A DNA stretch of 64,000 nucleotides from Gemmataceae bacterium (GTDB lineage: Bacteria > Planctomycetota > Planctomycetia > Gemmatales > Gemmataceae). The stretch lies in contig LR594585.1 in assembly GCA_901538445.1 (NCBI GenBank), positions 821,500 through 885,499 of the forward strand, given 5' to 3'. Positions 16,523-25,967 of the stretch are shown here, piece after piece. The position numbers and the translations under genes are program-made. The notes beneath the pieces were generated by a model. It saw only the letters and a program-made list of their open reading frames with translations, made no database searches and was not told the origin of the DNA. Within the stretch, counting starts at the first letter, position 1, and the number at the start of each line of letters is the position of its first letter.

Positions 16523-16792
16523 CTACCCCCGACTCGCGTGTCTTCGCAATCGCACGTCGATGATCCGGGCGGTGCGGTTCTGTGAATCGACTCGGACCAG
16601 GACCGACAGCACACCCACGAACCCGAGCCGGCGGTTGCCCGCCCGCGATTCGCCGAACGTGTCCGCGGCGTCCCCGAGTTCGATCGTGAGCGATTCGAGC
16701 GTGAAGATAAACCCCGCCTTCATCTCGGGGTGGTCCCGGACCAGTTGCTGCATCCGATCGAACGCACGATTTGCCCAGCTGGTTCGGAACAT
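16523..16792 (-). CDS. Small RelE/ParE-like protein, possible toxin
   Basis: An 89-residue basic protein with the layout of RelE/ParE-superfamily toxins: an N-terminal helical half (AFDRMQQLVRDHPEM, FIFTLESLTIEL) followed by strands ending in SVLVRVDSQNRTARIIDVRL, a pattern seen at the C-terminus of such toxins. Similarity is by shape only, so the assignment is tentative. Its ATG overlaps the stop of the upstream 86-residue gene by one base (TGATG), the tight coupling normal in toxin-antitoxin pairs. Confidence 0.5.
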   Translation of the reverse strand: MFRTSWANRAFDRMQQLVRDHPEMKAGFIFTLESLTIELGDAADTFGESRAGNRRLGFVGVLSVLVRVDSQNRTARIIDVRLRRHASRG

Positions 16793-17052
16793 CACAGCTC
16801 CTTGACCCAGCGGAGAACGTCTTCGTGGGGGACATCCGGACGAGGATCGTTCGCGATTTCTTCCTCAAGGCGAGCGATTTCCTCGGGCGTCCAGGGGTCG
16901 GGTTCCTTCGGCGTGAGGTTCGCCATCTGGGCGGGCGAAACGTAGTAGCCGACGAGCACTCCCTCGGCGTTTCGCAGCGGCAACGGGTGGCCGTTGGCCG
17001 TAGTCAGCAACTTCAGCGTCGCGTCGTCGAGTGTGATGCCGGTGGGTTCCAT
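16792..17052 (-). CDS. Small acidic protein, possible antitoxin partner
   Basis: An 86-residue protein. Residues 1-45 suggest a small strand-helix domain (GITLDDATLKLLTTANGHPLPLRNAEGVLVGYYVSP), and the rest is an acidic, probably disordered then helical tail (DPWTPEEIARLEEEIANDPRPD) of the kind that wraps a toxin. The ATG at 17052 has GGAGG six bases upstream and was chosen over a GTG at 17073. It is translationally coupled to the RelE-like gene. Antitoxin function is inferred from size, charge and arrangement. Confidence 0.55.
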   Translation of the reverse strand: MEPTGITLDDATLKLLTTANGHPLPLRNAEGVLVGYYVSPAQMANLTPKEPDPWTPEEIARLEEEIANDPRPDVPHEDVLRWVKEL

Positions 17053-17164
17053 GTGTACCTCCGTTGGGAACACCTTTTACGATACCACAGCCGCGGCCCG
17101 GCAGCACGACGGTCACTGGCCGGCCTTCGGTCGGCCACGCAGCCCGGTTCATGGCCGCTGGTGA

Positions 17165-17611
17165 TCAGTTGCCGTGGACGCCCGTCACGCGGCCGTCAGG
17201 GCCGAACCAGACAGTTTCATACCCGAGTGCGTATGAATCGTTCCAGTAGTACCATATTGGTTGCACATCGTCGTCATCAACTCGCCTGTGTGGCGGCCCA
17301 AGTCGTTCGAGAACCTGTTCCTTCGTCATGCCTTCGCGGATCTTGTAAATCACGCCGCCAACGGGATAGTTGCCGCGAGTGATTCGGATGTACACCGGAG
17401 GGGCCACGCAACAACTGAGCGGGATTAGGCCGCTCAGGAGCATGACAACAACGCGGGTCGTCTTGGTCGCGGGCGAGTCTTTCTCACTAAAGCGACGGCT
17501 CCATAGAAAACCGATCCCCGCAAATCCAAGTACCAGTGCCCAAACGAACAGAAGGCAGCACCCCGCGGTCGCGGTCGCGCTGCCTTCTATTCCGTTGGCG
17601 AAAAGCACCAT
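17165..17611 (-). CDS. Membrane protein with BamE/SmpA-like domain
   Basis: A 148-residue protein with two N-terminal hydrophobic segments (about 14-36 and 53-72) followed by a small extracytoplasmic domain. That domain begins YKIREGMTKEQVLERLGPPHRR and continues IWYYWNDSYALGYETVWFGPDGRV, matching the BamE/SmpA-OmlA fold in which a G-M-T-x-x-x-V-x-x-x-L-G-x-P helix precedes a three-stranded sheet. True BamE is a lipoprotein of the outer-membrane assembly complex; here there is no lipobox, so this is a relative of unknown role. Confidence 0.6.
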   Translation of the reverse strand: MVLFANGIEGSATATAGCCLLFVWALVLGFAGIGFLWSRRFSEKDSPATKTTRVVVMLLSGLIPLSCCVAPPVYIRITRGNYPVGGVIYKIREGMTKEQVLERLGPPHRRVDDDDVQPIWYYWNDSYALGYETVWFGPDGRVTGVHGN

Positions 17612-17646
17612 GCTGCATCCTGCCGCGTGGGTTGATGCTCACCGGC

Positions 17647-18957
17647 TCACACCAGCCCGGTCAGCGCGCCGCCGGCGCAGAAGGCCGGGTTGCCGAAGTC
17701 CTTGATGTTGTTGCCGAAGGCGTGCGCGAACGACATCAGCAGCTTGTTGTGCGGCTGCTTGCTGTACTTCAGCGACCGGCCCATCTTGAAGTCGAGCCCG
17801 CCGCCGACCATCACGAACGGGATGTTGTCGAGCGTGTGCGAGTTGCCCTTGCCCAGTTCGTTGGTCCACACGATGAGCGTGTTATCGAGCAGCGAGCCGC
17901 TGCCGCCCGGCTCCGGGGTCTCGGCCAGCCGCTTCGCCATGTACGCGAGCTGCTCGGCGAACCACTTGTTGATCTTGGTCAGCTTCTCCTGCGCCTTGTC
18001 GTTGTTGTCCGGCTCGTGCGACAACTCGTGGTGCCCCTCGGCGATGTCGAGCCACTTCATGCGGGCCATGCCGACCGAGTTCGTGTACTGGAGCGACGCG
18101 ACGCGGGTGAAGTCGGCCGCGAAGGCGTTCACCATCAGGTCGATCTGCGTCTTGCTGATCTTCGGGATGTTGTCGTTGTCCTTCTTCACGCCCGGTTCGA
18201 GCTTCGGGACCGCGTGGCCGACGGTCTCCTTCGTTTCTTTGAGATCCTTCTCCATCGCACGCACGAACGCGGCGTGCTCGTCGAGCAGCTTCTTGTCGGC
18301 GGCGCTGACGGCCCCGCCGACCTTCTTGAGGTCGCCGGTGAGGTCGTCGAGGATGCTCGCGAGCGCGGCCTTGTCCTTGGTGCGGCCGTAGAGCTTGTTG
18401 AACATCTGGTACGGGTCGTCGATCGGCGCGACCGGCTTGTTGCCGGCGGTGTACACCCACCGGGTCCAGGTGTCGGCCCGCTCGGGGACCATGACGCCGA
18501 ACTCCAGCGACCCGAAGCGGGTCTTGGTCGTGGCGTCCTTCTGGAGGTGGTTCTTGATCTCCTGGTCGATGCTGTGGCCCTTGGCCCAGCCGGCCGGGGT
18601 GTCGGAGCCGCCCTGCACGTTACCCGGGTGCAGTTCGATGCCGGTGAGCAGGCACCCCATGCCCCGCATGTGCGCGTCGCCGTCGCCGCGGACCCGGTCG
18701 CACACGCCGTTGAGGATGAGCGTCTTGTTCTGGAACGGCTCCAGCGGCTTGAGGCTCTCCTTGAGGGTGAACTTCGCGCCCTCCTCGTCCGGCCAGAAGG
18801 TCTTGGGAACGACCCCGTTCGGGCTGAACATGAACACGATCCGCTGCTTCCGCTTGGCCTGGTTGGCGAACCCGAGGCTCGGCAGGTTCAGCAGGAACGG
18901 CATCGCGGCGGCGCTGAGGCCGAGGTCGCGGACGAACTCGCGGCGGGTACGGGCCAT
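17647..18957 (-). CDS. DUF1552 secreted protein, Tat-type signal
   Basis: A 436-residue protein of the planctomycete DUF1552 family (PF07586). It begins with a twin-arginine-like leader ([23 protein letters not shown]) and contains family segments such as [39 protein letters not shown] and [21 protein letters not shown]. Members are related in fold to DUF1501/sulfatase-like exported proteins; no enzyme activity is established. The ATG at 18957 was chosen because the signal starts there. The DUF1592 gene lies upstream on the same strand, an arrangement repeated many times in planctomycete genomes, so the two probably act together in the periplasm. Confidence 0.9.
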   Translation of the reverse strand: MARTRREFVRDLGLSAAAMPFLLNLPSLGFANQAKRKQRIVFMFSPNGVVPKTFWPDEEGAKFTLKESLKPLEPFQNKTLILNGVCDRVRGDGDAHMRGMGCLLTGIELHPGNVQGGSDTPAGWAKGHSIDQEIKNHLQKDATTKTRFGSLEFGVMVPERADTWTRWVYTAGNKPVAPIDDPYQMFNKLYGRTKDKAALASILDDLTGDLKKVGGAVSAADKKLLDEHAAFVRAMEKDLKETKETVGHAVPKLEPGVKKDNDNIPKISKTQIDLMVNAFAADFTRVASLQYTNSVGMARMKWLDIAEGHHELSHEPDNNDKAQEKLTKINKWFAEQLAYMAKRLAETPEPGGSGSLLDNTLIVWTNELGKGNSHTLDNIPFVMVGGGLDFKMGRSLKYSKQPHNKLLMSFAHAFGNNIKDFGNPAFCAGGALTGLV

Positions 18958-19030
18958 GCGAAGGGGCTCCGGCGGGGTGGGAGGCGAGCGGAGGGCACTC
19001 ACCACAGAGTCAGAGGCGGGACCAAGAGGA

Positions 19031-19122
19031 TAGATCCGCAGATTACGCAGATGGACACAGATTTGAAAACAAGAAATCGGTCTTCTGTCTGAAATCTGTG
19101 TCCATCTGCGTAATCTGCGGAT
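19031..19122. repeat. Palindrome of the ATCTGCGTAATCTGCGGAT family
   Basis: Arms of about 31 nt (beginning ATCCGCAGATTACGCAGATG near 19032 and ending ATCTGCGTAATCTGCGGAT at 19122) flank a ~28-nt loop. The element separates the DUF1592 gene from the downstream DUF1552 gene on the minus strand. A second copy is at 40167-40300. The same words are familiar from intergenic repeats of many planctomycete and verrucomicrobial genomes. Confidence 0.9.
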
Positions 19123-19144
19123 GAAACGGCTTTGTTCTTTGGGT

Positions 19145-21550
19145 CTACTTCGGCGGGGTCTTTACGGTCGCAGTCGTGACGGCGATATCTACCACCAGTT
19201 TACGCACATTGTAACCGTTTTCCGAGAACGTTTTCACCAACTCGTCCGGCTTGGTGAGGCCGTAGGCCATCACCGGTTGCTTCACGTAGTGGTGGAACAG
19301 GCGCTCGGTGAAGGCGTCGGCGACCTCCGGGCTCGCGGCGAGGAACTTGCCGAGTTCCTTCGCGCCGGTGAACTTCGCGGTCGCGCCGGCCCGGGTGTCG
19401 TAGCTGCCGACCGCATCGACCGGCTTGCCGTTCTCGGTCCCGCGGAACTTGCCCACGGCGTCGAAGTTCTCCAGCGCGAACCCGAGCGGGTTCATCACGC
19501 TGTGGCACCCGGCGCACGCCGCCGGCTTCGTCTGGAGCAGCACCCGCTCGCGGGTTGTGAGCTTCGGGTGCAGGTCGGCCGCCAGCGGCGTGAAGGCGTC
19601 CTTGGGCGGGCGGATGGAGATGCCGAGCAGGCCGCGGGCGACGAACACCCCGCGGTGGATCGGCGACGTCTCGGCGTTGTACGCCAGCACCGCGAGCAGG
19701 TACGGGTGCGTCACCACGCCAGACCGTTTATCGGCCTCGAACTTCACCTTTGTGAACCCCGCGTCGGGCGGAAGGTTGATGCCGTAGAACTTTGCGAGCC
19801 TTCCGTTGACGTACAGATCATCCGCGAGGAGCAGCTTGCGGAAGTCGCCGTCGTTCCACACCACGTCGTCGAGGAACAGCTCCAGCGAGGTGCGGAGGTC
19901 GGCGGTGACGGCGGCGTCGAACCCGGGGAACCGCTTCTCGTCCTTGGAGAGGTCCGGCGACTGGTCGAGCTTGAGCCAGGTGAACAGGAACTCGCGGAGC
20001 TTGGCCTTGGCCCGCGGGTCGGCCATCATCCGCTCGGCCTGCTTGGCGACCTCGGCCCGGTTCGTGAGCTGGCCCTTCGCCGCCGCGTCGAGCAGCGGGG
20101 TGTCGGGGAACGAGTCCCACAGCGTCAGCGCCAGCTTGCCGGCGACGGCGTAGTTCTCGGGCAGGTTGCCGGCGTCGGGGTACAGGAACCGCGGCGACTT
20201 CAGCACGAACAGTAGCACGCGCTTGACCGCGAGGTCGAGGTCGGTCCCGGCCCCCTCGAACTGACGGTCGATGAACAGCTTCTTCTCGTCGTCGGCGAGC
20301 GGCCGGCGGAAGGCGCGCTCGGCGAACTTCAGGCAGAACGCCTTGAGCTTCGCGTCGCGGTCCTTGGCCCCGTCCTGAGCGCCGGCGAGTTCCGGCAGCC
20401 GCGTCAGCACGTACGCGGCGGCCTCGATGGCGCCGTCGGTCGTGGCCGACTCCCACTCCTTCGAGATGCTGGTGCCGCGTTCCCAGCCGAGGCTGCGGTC
20501 GTCGGGCGGGAACGGCGACTCGATCACCGCGACCTCCGGGAACTTTACCGGGGTCAGGTGCCGGGCCGGGATGACTTCGAGCGTGCCCTTCGGCCGCTTC
20601 CAGTGCAGCGAGATGAACGCGTTCTTCGGCGGCGGGGGCGGCTTGTTCTTCGAGTCGTCCACGCCCTGCTTGGCCTTCGAGAACTCGAGCCGCACCGGGT
20701 ACGGGCGGCCGGCGAGCAGGAACAGGCTGCCCCGGAACTCGGTGTCGGTGCCGGACTTCACCCAGGCGTCGATGAGCGGCTTCTTGTTGTCGTTGACCCA
20801 CAGCCGCAGCGCCTGGTCGGTCTTCACGACGAACTCGTACAGCCCCGTCTCGGGCGCGACCACCGACCCTTCCCAGCGGATGCTGAACTGGTGCGGGTCG
20901 AACTTCGCCGGCTCCTTCTTCTCGGGCTCCTTCTTCGGTTCATCTTTCTTGGGGGGAACCGCGTCCTTCTTGGGCGGTTCCTTCTTGTCATCCTTCTTGG
21001 ACGGTTCAACCTTCACTGGCTGGGTGCCGTCGGGCGCGCCGACCTTGAAGTCGAAGTTCACCTCGCCGTCGGTCCGCTGGATGAGCCGCTTGTCGTTCTG
21101 GAACCCGCGGGAGTTGAAGTAGTCGCCGCGGAGCCCCTGCTGGGTCGGGTCGGCCTTGGGCGGGAACCGGAAGCTGCCGATGACGTCGGCGACCGCGTTG
21201 CGGTACTGGCGGATCGTGAGGTGCGACAGCTCGACGCGCGGCGGCTTGATGCGGGCCTGCGCCTGTGGGGAGTAGAACGTGTCGAAAATGTACTGGGCGA
21301 CCTTCTTCGACCCGGCCGCGTCGAGCTTGTCCGGGTCGTCCTCGGGCATGGTGCGGTCGATGACGGTCGCGAGTTGCGGCACCGAGCGGTCGCCGACCAG
21401 CGGGGCCGGGGCCTTCTTGGTGCCCTCACCGGCCGCCCCGTGGCACCGGGCGCACTGGTCCTTGTAGATGGCCTCGCCGGTCTGTGCGTGGGCGGATCCG
21501 GCGGCGAGCAGACCGAGGGCGCAGACGAGCGGCAGCGTGTGTGGTCGCAT
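19145..21550 (-). CDS. DUF1592 planctomycete cytochrome protein with PA14-like insert
   Basis: An 801-residue exported protein. A signal peptide ([23 protein letters not shown]) is followed by a c-type cytochrome domain with CARCHG. Then come the DUF1587/1592/1588/1585 modules typical of this family: [75 protein letters not shown] (second CxxCH), [17 protein letters not shown]. Between the first two modules lies a PA14-like domain (about 215-330, [21 protein letters not shown]). A lysine/proline-rich linker precedes it. Polysaccharide binding coupled to redox chemistry is the usual suggestion for such proteins. It sits upstream of its DUF1552 partner. Confidence 0.9.
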   Translation of the reverse strand: MRPHTLPLVCALGLLAAGSAHAQTGEAIYKDQCARCHGAAGEGTKKAPAPLVGDRSVPQLATVIDRTMPEDDPDKLDAAGSKKVAQYIFDTFYSPQAQARIKPPRVELSHLTIRQYRNAVADVIGSFRFPPKADPTQQGLRGDYFNSRGFQNDKRLIQRTDGEVNFDFKVGAPDGTQPVKVEPSKKDDKKEPPKKDAVPPKKDEPKKEPEKKEPAKFDPHQFSIRWEGSVVAPETGLYEFVVKTDQALRLWVNDNKKPLIDAWVKSGTDTEFRGSLFLLAGRPYPVRLEFSKAKQGVDDSKNKPPPPPKNAFISLHWKRPKGTLEVIPARHLTPVKFPEVAVIESPFPPDDRSLGWERGTSISKEWESATTDGAIEAAAYVLTRLPELAGAQDGAKDRDAKLKAFCLKFAERAFRRPLADDEKKLFIDRQFEGAGTDLDLAVKRVLLFVLKSPRFLYPDAGNLPENYAVAGKLALTLWDSFPDTPLLDAAAKGQLTNRAEVAKQAERMMADPRAKAKLREFLFTWLKLDQSPDLSKDEKRFPGFDAAVTADLRTSLELFLDDVVWNDGDFRKLLLADDLYVNGRLAKFYGINLPPDAGFTKVKFEADKRSGVVTHPYLLAVLAYNAETSPIHRGVFVARGLLGISIRPPKDAFTPLAADLHPKLTTRERVLLQTKPAACAGCHSVMNPLGFALENFDAVGKFRGTENGKPVDAVGSYDTRAGATAKFTGAKELGKFLAASPEVADAFTERLFHHYVKQPVMAYGLTKPDELVKTFSENGYNVRKLVVDIAVTTATVKTPPK

Positions 21551-21741
21551 GTGTTCCGGCGTGAGGCGGGGAGGCGGGCGGACAAGGCGTGGCAGTCTGA
21601 TAATAGTTTGGGGGCGGCCGGGCGGGATGTCAAGCGTGCGGATCGGTGGTTCAGGCCGCCCCGCCGTGCCCACGCCGCCACAAGCGGCTCACCCCCAAGC
21701 GTGGCGACCGGAAAGGTCCACCCGACGAGGAGTCCGGACCC

Positions 21742-22515
21742 ATGACCGAAGCGGAATGGCTGGCGTGCGACGATCCCCAGGAGTTGCTGCACGAGGTCAA
21801 CTGGGGGAGGAAGGAACGGAAACTCCGTCTCTTCGCGTGCGCGTGCAGCCGAGGCATCTGGGATCTACTCACGGATAATAGAAGTCGACTGGCCGTTGAG
21901 GTGGCCGAACAGTTCGCAGATGGGGCAGTGACGTTCGAGCAACTCGACGATGCCGAACAGCCGGCGGTCATGTTCGTGGAAGAGGTCTCCGAGGGAGCAT
22001 TCCGTGCGGCAGAAGCCGTGGCAATCGAGCTCGACTTGGGCGACGAGAGTGTACACGGTGCGTGGGAATGCGCGATGAACGCATGTTCGGCGGCGCAGGC
22101 CGCGGCGAGTACAAGTTCTCGGGAATCCAAAGACGTAATCGATGCGTCCCGCAGCGCGATCCTTGCAAGATGCCACGCTGTCTCCCCTGTCATGCTCGCC
22201 GAAGATAGTAAGCCAGATCTGGGTTTACGTGAGCGCATCGAGCGGGAGCAAGGAGCGGCGCATTGCGAATTCATCAGCGACATCTTCGGGAACCCGTTCC
22301 GGCCGGTCGCGTTCGATCCGGCGTGGCGCACCTCGACGGCGGTCGCGATGGCGCGTGGGATGTACGAGTCGCGCGACTTCGGCGCGATGCCCATCCTCGC
22401 CGACGCGCTACAGGACGCCGGGTGCGACAGCGGCGAGGTGCTGGAGCATTGCCGCGGGCCGGGGCCGCACGTCCGCGGGTGCTGGGTCGTCGATCTCGTG
22501 CTGGGCAAGGGGTAA
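21742..22515 (+). CDS. Gemmata-type paralogous family protein, copy 2
   Basis: A 257-residue protein with the full family plan: MTEAEWLACDDPQELL at the start, RKLRLFACACSRGIWDLL, a variable alanine-rich centre, then SDIFGNPFRPVAF, AWRTSTAVAMARGMY, ILADALQDAGCDSGEVLEHC and a terminal RGPGPHVRGCWVVDLVLGKG. The C-terminal ~70 residues are almost the same as those of the gene at 7247-7933, while the centres differ. GAGGAG lies nine bases before the ATG at 21742. The function is unknown. The lower GC of its middle third compared with both ends suggests that this part evolves or is exchanged separately. Confidence 0.82.
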   Translation: MTEAEWLACDDPQELLHEVNWGRKERKLRLFACACSRGIWDLLTDNRSRLAVEVAEQFADGAVTFEQLDDAEQPAVMFVEEVSEGAFRAAEAVAIELDLGDESVHGAWECAMNACSAAQAAASTSSRESKDVIDASRSAILARCHAVSPVMLAEDSKPDLGLRERIEREQGAAHCEFISDIFGNPFRPVAFDPAWRTSTAVAMARGMYESRDFGAMPILADALQDAGCDSGEVLEHCRGPGPHVRGCWVVDLVLGKG

Positions 22516-22540
22516 CGCCCAACCGGGGCGCACGTCCTGC

Positions 22541-22656
22541 GCCTCGGCCCCGGGGCGTTGCCCCGGGCTGAGGTTGTCGCAGGCTTTCAGCCTGCAAGAC
22601 CCCGGTGATGACCCCGAAGGGGTCGGACAATCTCAGCCCGGGGCACCGCCCCGGGT
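22541..22656. repeat. Intergenic palindrome with GGCCCCGGGGC core
   Basis: Arms with CCCCGGGGCGTTGCCCCGGGCTGAG and CTCAGCCCGGGGCACCGCCCCGGG enclose further short hairpins (GCAGGCTTTCAGCCTGC; ACCCCGAAGGGGT). It lies downstream of the paralogous-family gene and about 125 bases before nhaA, so it would fold in the transcript of either gene. Confidence 0.75.
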
Positions 22657-22781
22657 GTGGGGGTGATGGAACCGCCCCGCGGGCCGCAACACGGCCGTCG
22701 CTTCCATCTGGTTCGCCGCACCGCGCGACGCTACGTTGACCCGCGGGGATCACGACCCGCCCGCGTGGAGAGAGCTGTTCA

Positions 22782-24131
22782 ATGTCCGATCACGCCCCCG
22801 CGGCCACCGGGCCGAACCCGCTCCCCGTCCCGCGGCCGCCCGTCGAGCGGTGGCTCACCCCGGTGCGGCAGTTCCTGCACATCGAGTCGGCCAGCGGGGT
22901 CGTGCTGCTCGCCTGCACGGTCCTCGCGCTGGTGCTGGCCAACTCGCCGGCCGCCAAGGCGTTCGCGGCGTTCTGGCACACGCACGTCGAGTTCGCCGTC
23001 GGCGGGTTCCACATCTCCGGCGAGCTCGGGCACCTCGTCATCAACGACGGGCTCATGGTCATCTTCTTCTTCGTCGTCGGGCTGGAGATCAAGCGGGAGG
23101 TGGTGTTCGGCGAGCTGCGGGAGCCGCGGAAGGCGCTGCTGCCGGTGGTGGCCGCGGTCGGCGGGATGGTCGCGCCGGCGTGCGTGTACCTCGCGCTCCA
23201 GTGGGGCCAGCCGGGGCAGCGGGGGTGGGCCGTGCCGATGGCCACCGACATCGCGTTCGTCGTCGGCGTCCTCGCGCTGTTCGGCCGCCGGGTGCCGCTC
23301 GGGCTCAAGGTGGTCATGCTGTCGCTGGCCATCGTAGACGACCTCGGCGCGGTCCTGGTGATCGCGTTCGTGTTCACCGGGTCGCTCGCGTGGGGCTGGC
23401 TCGGGGCCGCGGCCGCGGGGCTCGCGGTCATCTACGCGATGAACCGGATCGGGGTCCGCTCGGTCGGCGTGTACACGCTCGCCGGGATCGCGACGTGGCT
23501 CGCGGTGTACAAGTCCGGGGTCCACCCGACGGTCGCCGGGGTGCTCCTCGGGTTCCTCACCCCGACCCGGCCGTGGGTCGCCCCGGACGCGCTCATGGGC
23601 GCGCTGCACGCGGCCCGGGAGCGGCTCGACGCCCACACCGAGCACAGCCCCCGGTGGCACGGCGACCTGGACGAGCTGCGGTTCGTCGCCCGCGAGGCCG
23701 CGTCCCCGCTGCACCGCCTCGAAGCGGCCCTGCACCCGTGGGTCGCGTTCGCGATCATGCCCGTGTTCGCGCTGGCCAACGCCGGGGTGCCGCTCGACCC
23801 GGCCGCGCTCGGCGACCCGGTCGCGGTCGCCGTCGCGCTCGGGTTGGTGATCGGCAAGCCGCTGGGGATTCTGCTGGCGTGTGCGGTCGCGGTGCGGTTG
23901 GGCCTGACGAAGCTGCCCGACGGCGTCAACTGGCCGCTGTTCGCCGGCGGCGCGTGCCTGGGCGGGATCGGGTTCACGATGGCGCTGTTCGTGAACGGCC
24001 TCGCGTTCCCGGGGGCCGAGCACGCCGCCGCCGAGGCCGCCGGGAAGGTCGGAACGCTGCTCGGCTCGCTCGTCAGCTCCGTCGTCGGGGCCGCGGTACT
24101 CGTCGCGGTGCTCTGGCGGCGGCGCGGGTGA
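22782..24131 (+). CDS. nhaA: Na+/H+ antiporter NhaA
   Basis: A 449-residue inner-membrane antiporter that exchanges sodium for protons and sets cytoplasmic pH and salt balance. About twelve hydrophobic segments are present. Family blocks are clear: FFFVVGLEIKREVVFGELR, PMATDIAFVVGVLALFGRRVP, the ion-binding aspartate pair in LAIVDDLGAV, and ACLGGIGFTMALFVNGLAF. A loop between the seventh and ninth segments (HTEHSPRWHGDLDEL...) is longer than in E. coli NhaA. The ATG at 22782 has GAGAGAG upstream. The gene stands alone between a repeat and an oppositely oriented propeller gene. Confidence 0.95.
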   Translation: MSDHAPAATGPNPLPVPRPPVERWLTPVRQFLHIESASGVVLLACTVLALVLANSPAAKAFAAFWHTHVEFAVGGFHISGELGHLVINDGLMVIFFFVVGLEIKREVVFGELREPRKALLPVVAAVGGMVAPACVYLALQWGQPGQRGWAVPMATDIAFVVGVLALFGRRVPLGLKVVMLSLAIVDDLGAVLVIAFVFTGSLAWGWLGAAAAGLAVIYAMNRIGVRSVGVYTLAGIATWLAVYKSGVHPTVAGVLLGFLTPTRPWVAPDALMGALHAARERLDAHTEHSPRWHGDLDELRFVAREAASPLHRLEAALHPWVAFAIMPVFALANAGVPLDPAALGDPVAVAVALGLVIGKPLGILLACAVAVRLGLTKLPDGVNWPLFAGGACLGGIGFTMALFVNGLAFPGAEHAAAEAAGKVGTLLGSLVSSVVGAAVLVAVLWRRRG

Positions 24132-24142
24132 GTCCCACGGGC

Positions 24143-25387
24143 CTACTTACCGGCCCACCGCCAGCACGTCAGCCCGGTGAGGTCCCGGACCACGACCTCG
24201 TCGCCGCTCACCGCGAGGTGCGCCCAGGCGTCGGCGTCGCACACCTTCCGCTTGTCGAGCAGTTCGAACTCGGCCGGGTTCGCCTTCACCAGGAACAGGG
24301 TGCCGCGCTGGTCGAGGGCCAGGATCTTGTCGCCGCGGGCGACCGAGCTCCAGTACTCGCCGAACCGCTCGTCGGTCCGCCACGCCTCCTTGCCGGTCGC
24401 GAGGTTCACGCACACGAGCCGGCGGTCCTTGCCCAGCACGTAGGCGTGCCCGCCCACCACCACCGGCGACGTCATGTTCCCCTCGTACTTCAGGGTCCAG
24501 GCGTCCTCGGCGGCGAGCGCCCCGCCGGCCGGGGCCACCCGCACGAGCCGGGTGTTGCCGCCGTAGGTGCTGGTGAACACGCCGTCGCCGTGCGGCTGCG
24601 GGGTCAGGATGTTCATGCCGCGGAACGACGGGACGTCCTTCGCCCAGAGTTCCTTGCCGGTGCCCGGGTCCACGCCCGCCAGCTTCGTGCGGGTCTGCAC
24701 CACCACCTGGTCGGTGCCGCCGAGCCGCGCGAGGACCGGTGACGAGAACGCCGACCCGTTCATCCCGCCGCCGTCCTTGAGCGCCCGCCACAGCACCTTG
24801 CCGGTCTTCTTGTCCACCTTCACGAAACTCGCGCCGGCCTGGACGTACACGCCGGTGGCGTCCACGAGGGGCGAGCACACGAACCCGAAGTCGGGCACCG
24901 GGGCCGAGAACTCCTTGACGAAGTCGAGCCGCCACAGCTCCTTGCCGGTCGCGGCGTCGAGGGCGACGAGGACGTCGCGGACCCCGGCGACGTACAGCAC
25001 CCCGGCGTCGAACGCGGGGGTCGAGCGGATCCAGCTCCCGTTCTTCGCGGCGAAGAACGGGACCGAGATCGCGCCGTCCCAACTCGCCCGCCACAGCTCC
25101 TTGCCGGTGCCGCGGTCGTGCGCCGTCACCACCTCGGTCTTCTTGTCGATGGTCTGGGTGGTGAACACGCGGTCGCCGGCGACGACCGGGCCGGAGTAGC
25201 TCGGGCCGAGGTTCTCGACCCGCCACGCCTGCTTGAGCGCGTCGCCGGTGAGCGTGTCCGGCCACGCCGGGCCGGGGGCCACGCCGTCGCGGGTGGGTCC
25301 CCGCCACTGGGGCCAGTCGGCCGGGAGTGCGGGCGCGGCGGCCGCGAAGACCGCGGCTCCGAGGGTCAGGGTCGCGAGGTGGCGCAT
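24143..25387 (-). CDS. Secreted PQQ-like beta-propeller protein
   Basis: A 414-residue exported protein. A signal peptide (MRHLATLTLGAAVFAAAAPALPADW) is followed by WPQWRGPTRDGV, the usual opening of planctomycete PQQ-like propellers. Blade repeats of the form VVTAHDRGTGKELWRASWDG, VALDAATGKELWRLDF, VKVDKKTGKVLWRAL and CVNLATGKEAWRTDE follow. The G-K-E-L-W blade signature is shared with PQQ dehydrogenases and BamB, but catalytic PQQ residues cannot be identified, so it is better called a propeller of unknown function. It is convergent with nhaA, with 11 bases between stops. Confidence 0.85.
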   Translation of the reverse strand: MRHLATLTLGAAVFAAAAPALPADWPQWRGPTRDGVAPGPAWPDTLTGDALKQAWRVENLGPSYSGPVVAGDRVFTTQTIDKKTEVVTAHDRGTGKELWRASWDGAISVPFFAAKNGSWIRSTPAFDAGVLYVAGVRDVLVALDAATGKELWRLDFVKEFSAPVPDFGFVCSPLVDATGVYVQAGASFVKVDKKTGKVLWRALKDGGGMNGSAFSSPVLARLGGTDQVVVQTRTKLAGVDPGTGKELWAKDVPSFRGMNILTPQPHGDGVFTSTYGGNTRLVRVAPAGGALAAEDAWTLKYEGNMTSPVVVGGHAYVLGKDRRLVCVNLATGKEAWRTDERFGEYWSSVARGDKILALDQRGTLFLVKANPAEFELLDKRKVCDADAWAHLAVSGDEVVVRDLTGLTCWRWAGK

Positions 25388-25967
25388 GGGTCCGGCCCGT
25401 GGGGTAGGTTCGGCACCCCCATTAGTAAGGCGCGGCCGCCCGGCCGTTCCACCCGCCGGGACGAGCGCCGGAGCGGCTCGGGGCGCGCCGGCTCCGGTCG
25501 CCTACATGAAATCGACACGTGATCGACGCGCATTCTTTGCGATAGATTCTCGATAAACTCACAATTGTCAGCCGCATCCGCATCTTCTCTCGCTCTTCAT
25601 GAAACAAACACTTTGCCCCCACACATCCGCATATAGTTGAACACGAATCGCATGGTCGCACCGTATCAGCCACGCCCGTAGTGGCCCGGTTGAGCGGAAA
25701 TGGCCCAGTTACGCCGCGGCGCGAACCTGGGCCGCCCGAAGTTTCACCCCACCCGGCTTCAATCTTCATTAGGGCTACACATGCTGTCCCTAACATCCCT
25801 GTGAAGTGACACCCGCTTGCCGGGTCGAGTACAGGGTCGCACGGAAGTTACCGCACTGCGGTGGTGCGACCTTCTCTCCGCGGGCTGGGACCGAGAGTTG
25901 TGGTCGAAGTATCGGGATCGCAACGTGTGCGGTTCCAGTCTCACCTTTAAGTGCTTGGAGTATCGGA
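25388..25967. other. AT-richer intergenic region upstream of the DUF1559 gene
   Basis: No gene is supported in these 580 bases. Bases 25505-25800 are clearly less GC-rich than the surroundings, with runs such as AACAAACACTTTG and ATATAGTTGAA. At 25680-25712 two similar words (TGGCCCGGTT, TGGCCCAGTT) are spaced 19 bp apart, a layout seen at the ends of IS21-type elements. The last part (25800-25960) leads to GGAG eight bases before the ATG of the prepilin-like gene. Promoters for that gene and the divergent propeller gene should be here, but I cannot place them firmly. Confidence 0.5.

Noticed and set aside
16730-17382. Plus-strand frames overlapping the toxin-antitoxin-like pair
   Set aside because: They lack ribosome-binding sites and family features, while the minus-strand pair has GGAGG and a TGATG junction.
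22736-24742. A 668-codon plus-strand open frame overlapping nhaA and running into the propeller gene
   Set aside because: It is out of frame with nhaA and antisense to the propeller gene; the product is low-complexity.
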